Shown: positions 39,357-47,251 of the stretch, piece after piece | Layout: each line of letters begins with the position of its first letter | How positions within the stretch are numbered: the first letter of the stretch is position 1 | Source of the DNA: JADLHS01 sp020848635 | Lineage (GTDB): Bacteria > Verrucomicrobiota > Verrucomicrobiia > Limisphaerales > JADLHS01 | Direction of reading: 5' to 3' | DNA: 64,000 bases | Assembly (NCBI GenBank): GCA_037044975.1 | Contig: JBAOIL010000039.1 | Location: forward strand, 620,001 to 684,000 | Made by a program: the position numbers and the translations under genes | The notes under the pieces: model-generated | What the model saw: only the letters and a program-made list of their open reading frames with translations | What the model was told of the DNA's origin: nothing | Database searches by the model: none

Positions 39357-39788
39357 ATGAAAGCACGACGCCAACTGTTGGGAATTCTTGCGGGTATTCT
39401 CTGCCTCATTGCACTCGCGATGTGGTTTCCATGGTTCAAGCCGTGGATTGATCTCAAAGCACTTGAGCGCCAAGCGAAGAGGAATCTGGACGCCACGGAA
39501 TTGCAGCAATGGGCGATGAATATGATAGCCAAGCATCCGAGCGAAACCACAAGCTTCGCCCAATATTACGGTACGAACTATTACAGCAGCACCAACTTTC
39601 CATCAGGGCTACGGAAGATTGACCTCTTCAGCCACGGTTTGAACATACTCACCAATAATCGTGATGTCGCGATATTTGGCATGGGGAAAGGCGGGCCATT
39701 TCTCCAGGTGGGAGCCCCGTCATTGGCGGCTCCAACCAACCAGACCTTCATTCAGTGGAAACCAGGAATCTTCGTTGTGGGAGGATGA
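39357..39788 (+). CDS. Cassette-like small membrane-anchored protein, unknown function
   Basis: A 143-residue protein with a short basic start (MKARRQ) and one hydrophobic anchor (LLGILAGILCLIALAMWFPWF), then a soluble domain (SFAQYYGTNYYSSTNFPSG, IFGMGKGGPF and a C-terminal GIFVVGG). I recognise no family. It starts three bases after a GTTAGCC core and is followed by an attC-like inverted repeat, and its base composition is visibly more A/T-rich than the flanking genes. Both are typical of integron gene cassettes, which mostly encode small orphan proteins. Confidence 0.55.
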   Translation: MKARRQLLGILAGILCLIALAMWFPWFKPWIDLKALERQAKRNLDATELQQWAMNMIAKHPSETTSFAQYYGTNYYSSTNFPSGLRKIDLFSHGLNILTNNRDVAIFGMGKGGPFLQVGAPSLAAPTNQTFIQWKPGIFVVGG

Positions 39789-39795
39789 AGAGATT

Positions 39796-39887
39796 GGCTA
39801 ACGAAATCACTCCCGCGAATGCCGGAGGGGCGCTTCGGTGGCAGGTCCGACGCTCTTGGCCCGGCATCGCTGAGTTTTCATTAGACC
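39796..39887 (+). repeat. attC-like imperfect inverted repeat
   Basis: A 92-base imperfect inverted repeat lies between the two small ORFs, starting 7 bases after the first stop. The left end CTAACGAAA pairs with TTTTCATTAG read in reverse (CTAATGAAA). Further in, ACTC pairs with GAGT, and GCGAATGCCGG pairs with CCGGCATCGC, leaving one unpaired A, like the extrahelical bases of attC. The outer bases GGCTAAC and ATTAGAC deviate slightly from the RYYYAAC and GTTRRRY consensus, so the site looks degenerate. Confidence 0.5.
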
Positions 39888-39900
39888 ACTCGACCACGCC

Positions 39901-40266
39901 ATGAAAACATTCATCGCCTCCCTCACTGGTTTGCTGGTCGGTTTAGCGATTGGGTGTTACGTCGGGCATCGCTACTACCAACGACACACTACCAATGAGG
40001 CCGTGCAGCAGTTGGTCGAGGCAGGAGAGAGTTCGGACGCACTTCTCGCGGCGACCAGTTCACGAGCCATCGGCTTTATTGACGCCGGTGAGACCCAGAG
40101 AGCAGTTGAGACGTTGTCCCGTCCGATAGCGCACTACTATTCCATTTACACTACGAGCACATTCACCAACGAGCAGCGGCTGGCGTTGCGAGCCATGATT
40201 GAGGAATTGGCCAGGACGAATAAGACAGTGGCTGCTCAGATTGCAGCGGAGAAGATTGACCGATGA
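39901..40266 (+). CDS. Cassette-like small membrane-anchored protein, unknown function
   Basis: A 121-residue protein beginning MKTFIASLTGLLVGLAIGCY, a single glycine-zipper-like hydrophobic helix, followed by a soluble helical region (EAVQQLVEAGESSDALLAA, TFTNEQRLALRAMIEELA, TVAAQIAAEKIDR). No family is recognised. It starts 13 bases after the attC-like repeat, in the same orientation as the first ORF, as expected for the second cassette of an array. After its stop no convincing second attC was found. Confidence 0.52.
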   Translation: MKTFIASLTGLLVGLAIGCYVGHRYYQRHTTNEAVQQLVEAGESSDALLAATSSRAIGFIDAGETQRAVETLSRPIAHYYSIYTTSTFTNEQRLALRAMIEELARTNKTVAAQIAAEKIDR

Positions 40267-40529
40267 CGATGTGGTCAATTAGAGGATAGGCTGCACGGTC
40301 GTTGTCAGAAATCATCGCAGCTTCGCTTCAAAACCTTATTGGAACCTTGCTCGCGGCCTTGCCCGTCGGAAAGGGGTCTTGGTTTTGAGCACTCATAGGT
40401 TTTCAGGTTGGCGTCTCCTGCGCCACCGGTACCGCCGGCGGTTCCCAATCCACAGCGTGCCCATCCGCAGCCGCAGCCGCAATTCATTTCACCGTCACCA
40501 GTGTCACTCTCCGCGCGCCCAACAAGAGC

Positions 40530-40979
40530 CGGACGTGTTGATTCTGCGCGTGCGCAAGGTGCTGGCGATGGATGCAACCGGACTGCAAGCGTTGGAAGAT
40601 TTGCTCGTCAAGCTACGCGCCAAAGGCAAGCACCTCGTGCTCAGCGCGCCTCACACACAACCGCTTTTGGTGATGGCGAAGGCGGGTTTTCTCGACCGTA
40701 TCGGGCGGGAAAATGTTTGTCCGCACATTGACGCGGCCCTGGCGCGTGCGCGGGATATTCTTGGCCTGCCCCCCGGCGCCCGAGACCGACCCGTTGCATC
40801 AGGAGCGGCAAAAACTCGAAGCCGTCCGGCGCGAACTGTCGGGCGCGTTGGAACGCGTCAACGCAGTCATGCAAACGTCAATGGGTGGAAGTCGCGCATT
40901 GTCCCCGACGCTGCCAGTTGTTACCCTCCGCGACGGAAATGAAAAACCGAGCGGCGGCAATGGAAAGTCCGGGGCATGA
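40530..40979 (+). pseudogene. 3' remnant of a SulP-type anion transporter (STAS domain only)
   Basis: Coding resemblance begins abruptly around 40530 with EPDVLILRVRKVLAMDATGL, the conserved centre of a SulP STAS domain, and continues QALEDLLVKLRAKGKHLVL, MAKAGFLDRIGRENVCPHID and ARARDILGLP. None of the membrane segments of SulP precedes it. Near 40770 a six-C run appears one base too long; correcting it gives PAPETDPLHQERQKLEAV and a frame ending at 40979. The 5' part of the gene has therefore been lost at the boundary with the integron scar. SulP proteins carry sulfate or bicarbonate; in its place before the Hyf-like operon it may once have been the first operon gene. Confidence 0.6.
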
Positions 40980-41085
40980 TCATGCACGCGGCTGAACTCC
41001 GCTACGAATCCGAGTTCACCGGGAGTACCGCTCAGAGTTCTCCATCGGCCGGGCTCGGAAATGGAACGGTTTTGCATCTATCAGC

Positions 41086-43031
41086 ATGACAACTGTCCTT
41101 CAGCTCGCCGCTGCCGGAGGGATTTGCGCGGGGCTTTTCACTGGCCCCGGGGCGCGCGCCTCTGGCTCGGGACCACGTTGCTGGGCGTGACCGCGGCCCT
41201 GGCAGCCGCCGTGAAGGTGTTGGTGGGCGGCGAGGAATGGGAATGGCGGAGCACTTTTCTGTTGGGCGGTGAGCCGTTGTTCTTTCGCCTCGATGCCATC
41301 AGTTCATACTTCCTGATTTTGCTGTGCGTCATCGCCGGCGCCGGAGCGATCTACGGGCATGAATATTGGCTCCCACATGGCCCATCCACGTTCGGCCCGC
41401 TCCAACCGCGTTTGGTGGAGCGCGCTGGTGTTGAGCCTGGTTGCGGTGCTGCTCGTTTCCAACGGCCTGCATTTTCTCATCGCTTGGGAACTCTTCACGC
41501 TGAGCGCGTATTTCCTGATCACGCTGGATCGTCGCCGGGCCGAGGTCCGCGCGGCCGGCTGGCTTTACCTTGGGGCTTCCCATGCCGCCGTACTCGCGCT
41601 CTTCGCCTTTTTCGCCATCCTGGCCGCGCAAACGGGGAGTTGGGAACTTCGACCGCTGCGCGATCACCCGGAGTTGGCGCCGTTGTTCTGGCTGGCGCTG
41701 TTCGGTTTTGGCATGAAGGCCGGTCTGTTTCCGCTGCACATCTGGCTGCCCTCCGCCCACGCCAACGCGCCGAGCCATGTTTCCGCCATCCTGTCCGGCG
41801 TGACGATCAAAATGGGGATTTACGGGTTGGTGCGCTTCAGCGGGTGGCTGCCCATGCCCGCCGGCGCGGGGTGGGTGGTGACGGCGCTCGGCGTGATCAG
41901 CGCGGTGCTCGGCGTGGCCTTCGCGCTGGGGCAGCATGATCTCAAGCGGTTGCTCGCGTATCACAGTGTTGAGAATATCGGCATTATTCTGATCGGGCTC
42001 GGCTTTGCGTTGGTTGCGGTGGAACAAGGTGATGCGGCCTGGGGGCGGCTGGCATTGGCGGGCGGGCTCTTGCATGTCTGGAATCACGGCTTGTTCAAGG
42101 CGTTGCTGTTTTTCGGGGCCGGCTCGTGCTCCATGCGACCGGCACCCGGGAGATGAGCCGGTTGGGGGGCCTGTGGCGGGCCATGCCGTGGACCGCCGGA
42201 TTATTCGCCCTCGGCGCCGCGGCGATTTCGGGTCTGCCACCGCTCAACGGTTTTGTGAGCGAGTGGCTGGTGTACCTCGGTTTGTTTGATGCCACAATCT
42301 CGCGCGGTCCCGCCGCCTGGGCTGCCATTCCATCAGCCATTTTGTTGGGGGTCACGGGCGCGCTGGCCCTGGCGTGCTTCGTAAAAGTATGCGGCGTGGT
42401 GTTTCTCGGCGCCGCGCGCTCGCCGGCCGCGGCGCACGCGCACGAATCGGGACCCGCCATGCGAGGCGCGATGATTGCGTTGGCCGGCGCATGCGTGGCG
42501 ATCGGGCTTGCCCCTGTGGTTTTCTGGCCGGCGGTGGCGCGGACCGTCGGCGCGTGGCATCCGGTTTGGGCCGGGCTGGCAACGCCGGCACCCCTGGTTG
42601 CGCTTGGCTGGATTCATGTCGCCCTGGCACTGCTGGCGGCGACGGCGGGATGGTGGCTTTGGCGGCGGTCGCAGCGGCAGGGACTCACGCGGGCGCTGAC
42701 CTGGGATTGCGGCTATGCGGTCCCGACCGCGCGCATGCAATACACGGCGGGCGCGTTTGCCGGCATCATCACCGAGTGGTTTGCTTTCATTCTCCGACCG
42801 GAACGCCATGAGCGCCGACCGGAAGAAGTGTTGCCGAGCGTCGCCAGTTTTACGGAGCACACCCCGGAGACGGTGCTGGAACAAGTCGTCACGCCGGCGG
42901 GCGGCGTGGTCATGCAGGTCTCCACCCTGGTGCGGCGGCTCCAGCATGGACGAGTGCAGGCTTACCTGTTGTATTTGGTGATTGGTATCGCGGCCCTTGC
43001 GGTGCTGGTATTGGCGGGCGTTGGCAAATGA
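41086..43031 (+). CDS. HyfB/NuoL-like antiporter subunit (copy 1), three apparent indels
   Basis: Membrane subunit related to HyfB of hydrogenase-4 and NuoL of complex I, which carries protons or Na+ through helices with buried Lys/Glu. Coding starts at ATG 41086 (MTTVLQLAAAGGICAGLF) and moves frame near 41145, 41370 and 42126. Corrected joins are GPGARLWLGTTLLG, REYW-type then MAHPRSARSNRVWWSALVLS, and FFGAGS then VLHATGTREMSRLGG. Antiporter motifs include LFWLALFGFGMKAGLFPLHI, LPSAHANAPSHVSAILSG, VKMGIYG-type KMGIYGLVRF, DLKRLLAYHSVENIGII and LLHVWNHGLFKALLF. It is about 45 percent similar by eye to the intact copy at 43755. It leads the Hyf-like operon; the next gene starts 19 bases after its stop. 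Confidence 0.82.
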
Positions 43032-43050
43032 ATTCTCAACCTGACAAACC

Positions 43051-43758
43051 ATGTATCTGAATCTCATCCAGCTTTCCGAATCACTCGGCGTCTCGGAAAA
43101 AGTCGTCGAAGGCTGGATTCGCGACGAGGGTTTGCCGCACACCCCGGATCGGGGGCGGCTGTTGTTCGATCGGGCGCAAGTCGCCCAATGGGCGGCCACG
43201 CGCGGGCTTGCGGCTCAGGCCGGATTCCTGGCGCCGGAGGCTTCGGCGCTGGCGACGCAACTGCAAATCGGACCGCTGTTGCGGGCCGGCGGCATCTGGC
43301 GCGACGTGCCGGTGGCGGGATTGACGGACTTATTCGCGCGGATCGTGAACGCTCTGCCCGGCGCGACTCCGCCCGTGCGGCAATTGCTCGGACAGCGGCT
43401 GCGGATCAAAGGCGGCGTTACTTTCGCCCCGGTGGGTGGGGGCTTCGCGCTGCCGCATCCCAGCGCGCGGATCACGCTGGGGCGCGACTCCGGCATGGTG
43501 GCCTTGTTACTATTGCGCGATCCGTTGCCGCCGGACGAGGTGACGCCCGATGGCGTGCCGATCACCCGGCTGCTCTTTTTCATCGCACCCTCGCCGCGGG
43601 CGCACCTCGAATTGCTGGGGCGGTTGAGTCGGCTGCTGGTTCGCGGGCCGTTGCGCGACCTTCTCGCCAAGGGGGCGTCGGACGGGGACGTTTTGGAAGC
43701 GATTGATCGGATTGACGCCACCGCAAGCGACCCTGCCAAGCCGGAGGTGAAATCATGA
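43051..43758 (+). CDS. HTH plus EIIA(Ntr)-like (PtsN-type) regulatory protein inside the Hyf-like operon
   Basis: A 235-residue cytoplasmic protein. The N-terminus (residues 1-50) is an excisionase-type winged helix: LIQLSESLGVSEKVVEGWIR, then GRLLFDRAQVAQWAA. A linker leads to an EIIA domain (about 85-220) with the phosphorylatable His in GGFALPHPSAR (about residue 136) and IARLLFFIAPS-type VPITRLLFFIAPSPRAHLEL. EIIA(Ntr) proteins take phosphate from the nitrogen PTS and control potassium transport and other targets. It overlaps the next HyfB gene by four bases (ATGA), which ties it to the complex. It may sense nitrogen/PTS state and adjust the complex or its transcription (inference). Confidence 0.82.
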   Translation: MYLNLIQLSESLGVSEKVVEGWIRDEGLPHTPDRGRLLFDRAQVAQWAATRGLAAQAGFLAPEASALATQLQIGPLLRAGGIWRDVPVAGLTDLFARIVNALPGATPPVRQLLGQRLRIKGGVTFAPVGGGFALPHPSARITLGRDSGMVALLLLRDPLPPDEVTPDGVPITRLLFFIAPSPRAHLELLGRLSRLLVRGPLRDLLAKGASDGDVLEAIDRIDATASDPAKPEVKS

Positions 43759-45704
43759 TGCCGGGGCCGCTCTTGCTGCTCGCTTGCCTGGCCACCGTTG
43801 CGGGCATTGGGTTTGGCCCCGGGCGATCGCGAATCTGGCTGGCGCTGACTGTGACCGGGATGCTGGCCGGGTTGGCTGCGGCGCTGTGCGTAATCTTCGG
43901 GGGGTTGAACTGGGAGTGGCGGAGTGAGTTTCTGGTGGGCGGCGAGGCATTGCATCTGCGACTCGATGGCGTGAGCGCGTTCTTCCTGGTCCTATTGTGT
44001 GTCGTGGGCGCGGCCGGTGGCATCTATGCCCGCGAATATTGGTCAGACGAACAGTACCCAGCCTCGGCGCCGCGCGGGCGGGCGTGGTGGAGTGCGCTGC
44101 TCTTGAGCATGGGCCTGGTGCTGGTGGCGTCCAACGGTCTGCATTTTCTGCTGGGCTGGGAACTCTTTACCGTCAGTGCCTTTTTTCTAATCACTCTGGA
44201 TCGTCAGCAGCGCGAAGTACGCGCGGCCGGCTGGTTGTATCTGGCCGCCTCCCACGCGGGGACGGTTTGTCTCTTTGCCTTTTTCGCCACGCTCGCGGCG
44301 CGCACCGGGAGTTGGGACCTCGTTCCAATGCGCGAGCAAGCCGGGCTCGCGCCTTTGTTCTGGCTCGCGCTGGTCGGTTTTGGGGTGAAGGGCGGAGTGT
44401 TTCCGCTGCACGTCTGGCTGCCTTCGGCGCATGCCAATGCGCCAAGCCATGTCTCGGCGATCATGTCAGGGGTGGCGATCAAGATGGGCATCTATGGCAT
44501 CGTGCGCTTCAGCGGTTCGCTGCCGGTGCCCGCAGCGGCGGGTTGGGTGGTGATCGGCCTCGGCGCGACGACGGCGCTGCTGGGAATCGCCTTCGCCTTT
44601 GCGCAAAACGATTTCAAACGTTTGCTCGCGTATTGCTCGGTGGAAAACATCGGCGTCATCCTGATCGGCCTCGGCGGTGCGCTGTTGGCGGTGACGCACG
44701 GGGATGCGCCATGGGGGCGACTGGCCCTGGCCGGGGCGTTGCTGCATGTCTGGAACCACGGTGTCTTTAAGGCGCTCCTGTTCTTCAGTGCGGGTTCGGT
44801 GTTGCACGCCACGGGGACGCGGGAGATGAGCCGGCTGGGGGGATTGTGGCGAACCATGCCGTGGACGACCGGATTGTTCGCGCTGGGCGCGGTCGCGGTT
44901 GCGGGCCTGCCGCCGCTTAACGGATTTGTCAGCGAATGGCTCGTGTATCTCGGGTTGTTCGAGGCCGTGACCAGCAAGTCGCCCGCGGCGTGGGCGGCCA
45001 TGCCCGCAGCCATCATGCTGGCGATGGCGGGGGCGATCGCGATGGCGAGTTTCGCCAAGGCCGGGGCGATGATTTTCCTCGGGGCCCCACGGACGCAGGC
45101 AGCGGAAACGGCCCATGAAGGCGGTAACTGGATGCGCGGGCCGATGCTGGTGCTGGCGGGCGTGTGTGTCGTGATTGGACTCGCGCCGATGTTGGTTTGG
45201 CCGGCGGTGGGCCGGGCGGTGGCCGAATGGCATCCGGCGTGGGCGGGGCTCGAAGCGCCCGCGCCATTGTTCACCCTGGGTTCGGTTCATGTCGGGTTGC
45301 TGATTCTGGTTTTGGCGGCGGTGGCTTGGCTGTGGCGGAAGGCGCAGGCAAACGGACTGCGGCGCGGGCTGACGTGGGATTGCGGCTTTGCAACGCCGAC
45401 GGCGCGCATGCAATACACCAGCGGCTCGTTTGCGGGAATTGCGACCGGCTGGTTCCGTTGGATTTTGCAACCGGAGCGCAAACTCCGCCGGCCGCGCGGC
45501 CAGTTTCCGACGACCGCGATTCGCCTGGAGCGGATTCCCGAAACCGTCTTGGACCGAATCATCGGCCCGGTGAGCGTGGTCATCATGCAGACGTCCACAG
45601 CGGTGCGCCGGCTGCAGCATGGGCGCTTGCAGTTTTACATCCTTTATTTGGTGGCTGGTCTTTTCGGCTTGGGGGTTCTGGTATTACTGGGAGGCAGGCA
45701 ATGA
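43755..45704 (+). CDS. HyfB/NuoL-like antiporter subunit (copy 2), intact
   Basis: A 649-residue polytopic membrane protein with at least fourteen hydrophobic segments. N-terminal helices (LLLLACLATVAGIGFG, IWLALTVTGMLAGLAAALCV) precede the antiporter core: LLGWELFTVSAFFLITLDRQ, LFWLALVGFGVKGGVFPLHV, LPSAHANAPSHVSAIMSG, AFAQNDFKRLLAYCSVENIG and LLHVWNHGVFKALLFFSAGS. The late segment GLPPLNGFVSEWLVYLGLF is also typical. A cytoplasmic WDCGFATPTARMQYTSGSF tail near the C-terminus matches HyfB. It overlaps the PtsN-like gene by four bases upstream and the HyfC-like gene by four downstream, indicating translational coupling. Confidence 0.92.
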   Translation: MMPGPLLLLACLATVAGIGFGPGRSRIWLALTVTGMLAGLAAALCVIFGGLNWEWRSEFLVGGEALHLRLDGVSAFFLVLLCVVGAAGGIYAREYWSDEQYPASAPRGRAWWSALLLSMGLVLVASNGLHFLLGWELFTVSAFFLITLDRQQREVRAAGWLYLAASHAGTVCLFAFFATLAARTGSWDLVPMREQAGLAPLFWLALVGFGVKGGVFPLHVWLPSAHANAPSHVSAIMSGVAIKMGIYGIVRFSGSLPVPAAAGWVVIGLGATTALLGIAFAFAQNDFKRLLAYCSVENIGVILIGLGGALLAVTHGDAPWGRLALAGALLHVWNHGVFKALLFFSAGSVLHATGTREMSRLGGLWRTMPWTTGLFALGAVAVAGLPPLNGFVSEWLVYLGLFEAVTSKSPAAWAAMPAAIMLAMAGAIAMASFAKAGAMIFLGAPRTQAAETAHEGGNWMRGPMLVLAGVCVVIGLAPMLVWPAVGRAVAEWHPAWAGLEAPAPLFTLGSVHVGLLILVLAAVAWLWRKAQANGLRRGLTWDCGFATPTARMQYTSGSFAGIATGWFRWILQPERKLRRPRGQFPTTAIRLERIPETVLDRIIGPVSVVIMQTSTAVRRLQHGRLQFYILYLVAGLFGLGVLVLLGGRQ

Positions 45705-46610
45705 CTCTGATCCTTGATTTCATTCTCCGACTGGGGTTGTGGCTACTGCTGGCCCCGTTGCTGCCGGGCGTCATCAACAAGGTGAAAGCCTGGGTGGCCG
45801 GCCGGCGCGGGCCGCCGGTCCTGCAGCTCTACTATGACCTCGCGCGCTTGTGGCGCAAAGGTGTGGTGCTCAGCACGCTGGCATCGCCGGGTTTTATTGT
45901 CGGGCCGGCGGTGGCGTGGGTGGCGCTGATGGGCGCGGCGATGCTGGTGCCGCTGGGGACGGCCGGCGCGGCGTTGAGTTTCCGCGGGGACGTGCTGTTG
46001 TTGATCTATCTGCTGGCGCTCGCGCGGTTCTGCACCGCGTGGGCGGCAATGGAAACGGTGCTCCGCGTTTGAAGGCATGGGCGCGGCGCGCGAAGTCAGT
46101 TATGCCGTGCTTGCGGAAGCGGCGATTGTCGCGGCGGTCTTGTCGCTGAGTGTTCAGACCGGGAGCGTCTCCCTGGCGACGATGCTGTCGCCCTCGGCGG
46201 GGGCGGGGGCAGTGTTGCTGGCGGCGGGTTTGTTCACCGTGCTGCTGGCGGAGAATTGTCGTGTGCCGTTCGACGATCCCAACACGCACCTCGAGTTGAC
46301 GATGATTCACGAGGTGATGGTGCTGGATCACAGCGGTCCGCCGCTCGCCGTGATTCTGCATGGCGCCTCCGTCAAGTTGCTGCTGTTTTCCGTTTTCCTC
46401 ACCGAAGCCGTGCTGCCGATGGGTGACCTCACTCCGTCGGGGGCGGCGGGCGCGTTGGCCGCGGGGGTATTGACGGTGACGGTGAGCGTGGGATTGGTGG
46501 AATCGTTGCTAGCGCGCTTTGCGTTCCGCCGGGTGCCGCTGCTGCTGACGACCGCTTTCCTGCTGTGTCTCTTTGCCTTGCTCGTGGCGTGGAAAGGTGG
46601 GGTGGTATGA
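45701..46610 (+). CDS. HyfC/NuoH-like membrane subunit, one apparent insertion
   Basis: About 303 residues. This subunit links the peripheral redox arm to the membrane arm. From ATG 45701 (MTLILDFILRLGLWLLLAPL) it has GVINKVKAWVAGRRGPPVLQ, LYYDLARLWRKG and a chain of helices. One extra T near 46049 breaks the frame; removing it restores the family signature METGSAFEGMGAAREVSYA. The rest carries LLAENCRVPFDDPNTHLELT and MIHEVMVLDHSGPPLA, both conserved in NuoH-like proteins. Total length of 910 bases is 303 codons plus one base. It overlaps the HyfE-like gene by four bases. Confidence 0.88.
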
Positions 46611-47251
46611 GTAGTGGGACGCTGAATCTGCTCATTGGTCTGGCGATGGGATTGAACCTGCTCGCGCTGGGCAGCAGCCGCCTGCCCTCGCTCATTCGCG
46701 CGGTGTCGTTGCAAGGCATGGTGCTGGGGGCGATGCCGCTCTTGATGGAATCCAAACTCGACTGGCGGGTGGGACTGGTCGCGCTCGCCACGGTGGTCGG
46801 CAAAGGCGTGGTGATTCCCACCCTCTTGCGGCGGGCGATGCGCGCCGCCAACATCGAACGCGAACTCGAACCTTTCATCGGCTTCGTGCCGTCCCTGCTG
46901 CTCGGGGCGGGGGGCACAATCGCGGCGGTGGCATTGGCGCAGGCGTTGCCGCTGCTGCCGGAGCACGCCGGATCGCTCCTGGTGCCCGGGGCTATTGCCT
47001 CGGTGTTGACCGGTTTCATATTGTTGATCGGCCGGGCCAAAGCCATCTCGCAGGTCTGCGGTTACCTGATCCTGGAAAACGGCATCTACCTGTTCGGCCT
47101 GCTGCTCATTCACGCGACGCCATTGCTGGTGGAGTCGGGCATTTTGCTGGACCTCACGGTGGGCGTGTTTGTCATCGGAATCATCGTGGATCGCATCCAA
47201 CGGGCGTTTGATTCGCTCGACACCCGCAAACTCACCACCCTCCGGGAATGA
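46607..47251 (+). CDS. HyfE-like membrane subunit
   Basis: A 214-residue protein from ATG 46607 (MSSGTLNLLIGLAMGLN). It is related to HyfE, an extended NuoK-like subunit: seven or so hydrophobic segments including GLAMGLNLLALGSSRLPSL, LVALATVVGKGVVIP, LLLGAGGTIAAVALAQALP and GYLILENGIYLFGLLLI, with the Glu in YLILENGIY as the conserved buried acid. The Lys in VVGKGVVIP is also conserved in HyfE. It overlaps both neighbours by four bases (ATGA), the same coupling as the rest of the operon. Confidence 0.88.
   Translation: MSSGTLNLLIGLAMGLNLLALGSSRLPSLIRAVSLQGMVLGAMPLLMESKLDWRVGLVALATVVGKGVVIPTLLRRAMRAANIERELEPFIGFVPSLLLGAGGTIAAVALAQALPLLPEHAGSLLVPGAIASVLTGFILLIGRAKAISQVCGYLILENGIYLFGLLLIHATPLLVESGILLDLTVGVFVIGIIVDRIQRAFDSLDTRKLTTLRE

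Noticed and set aside
44466..45620. Long minus-strand open frames across the Hyf-like operon (also at 41329, 46328 and 47110)
   Set aside because: All lie opposite well-conserved membrane subunits; high third-position GC in those genes removes stops from the reverse strand.
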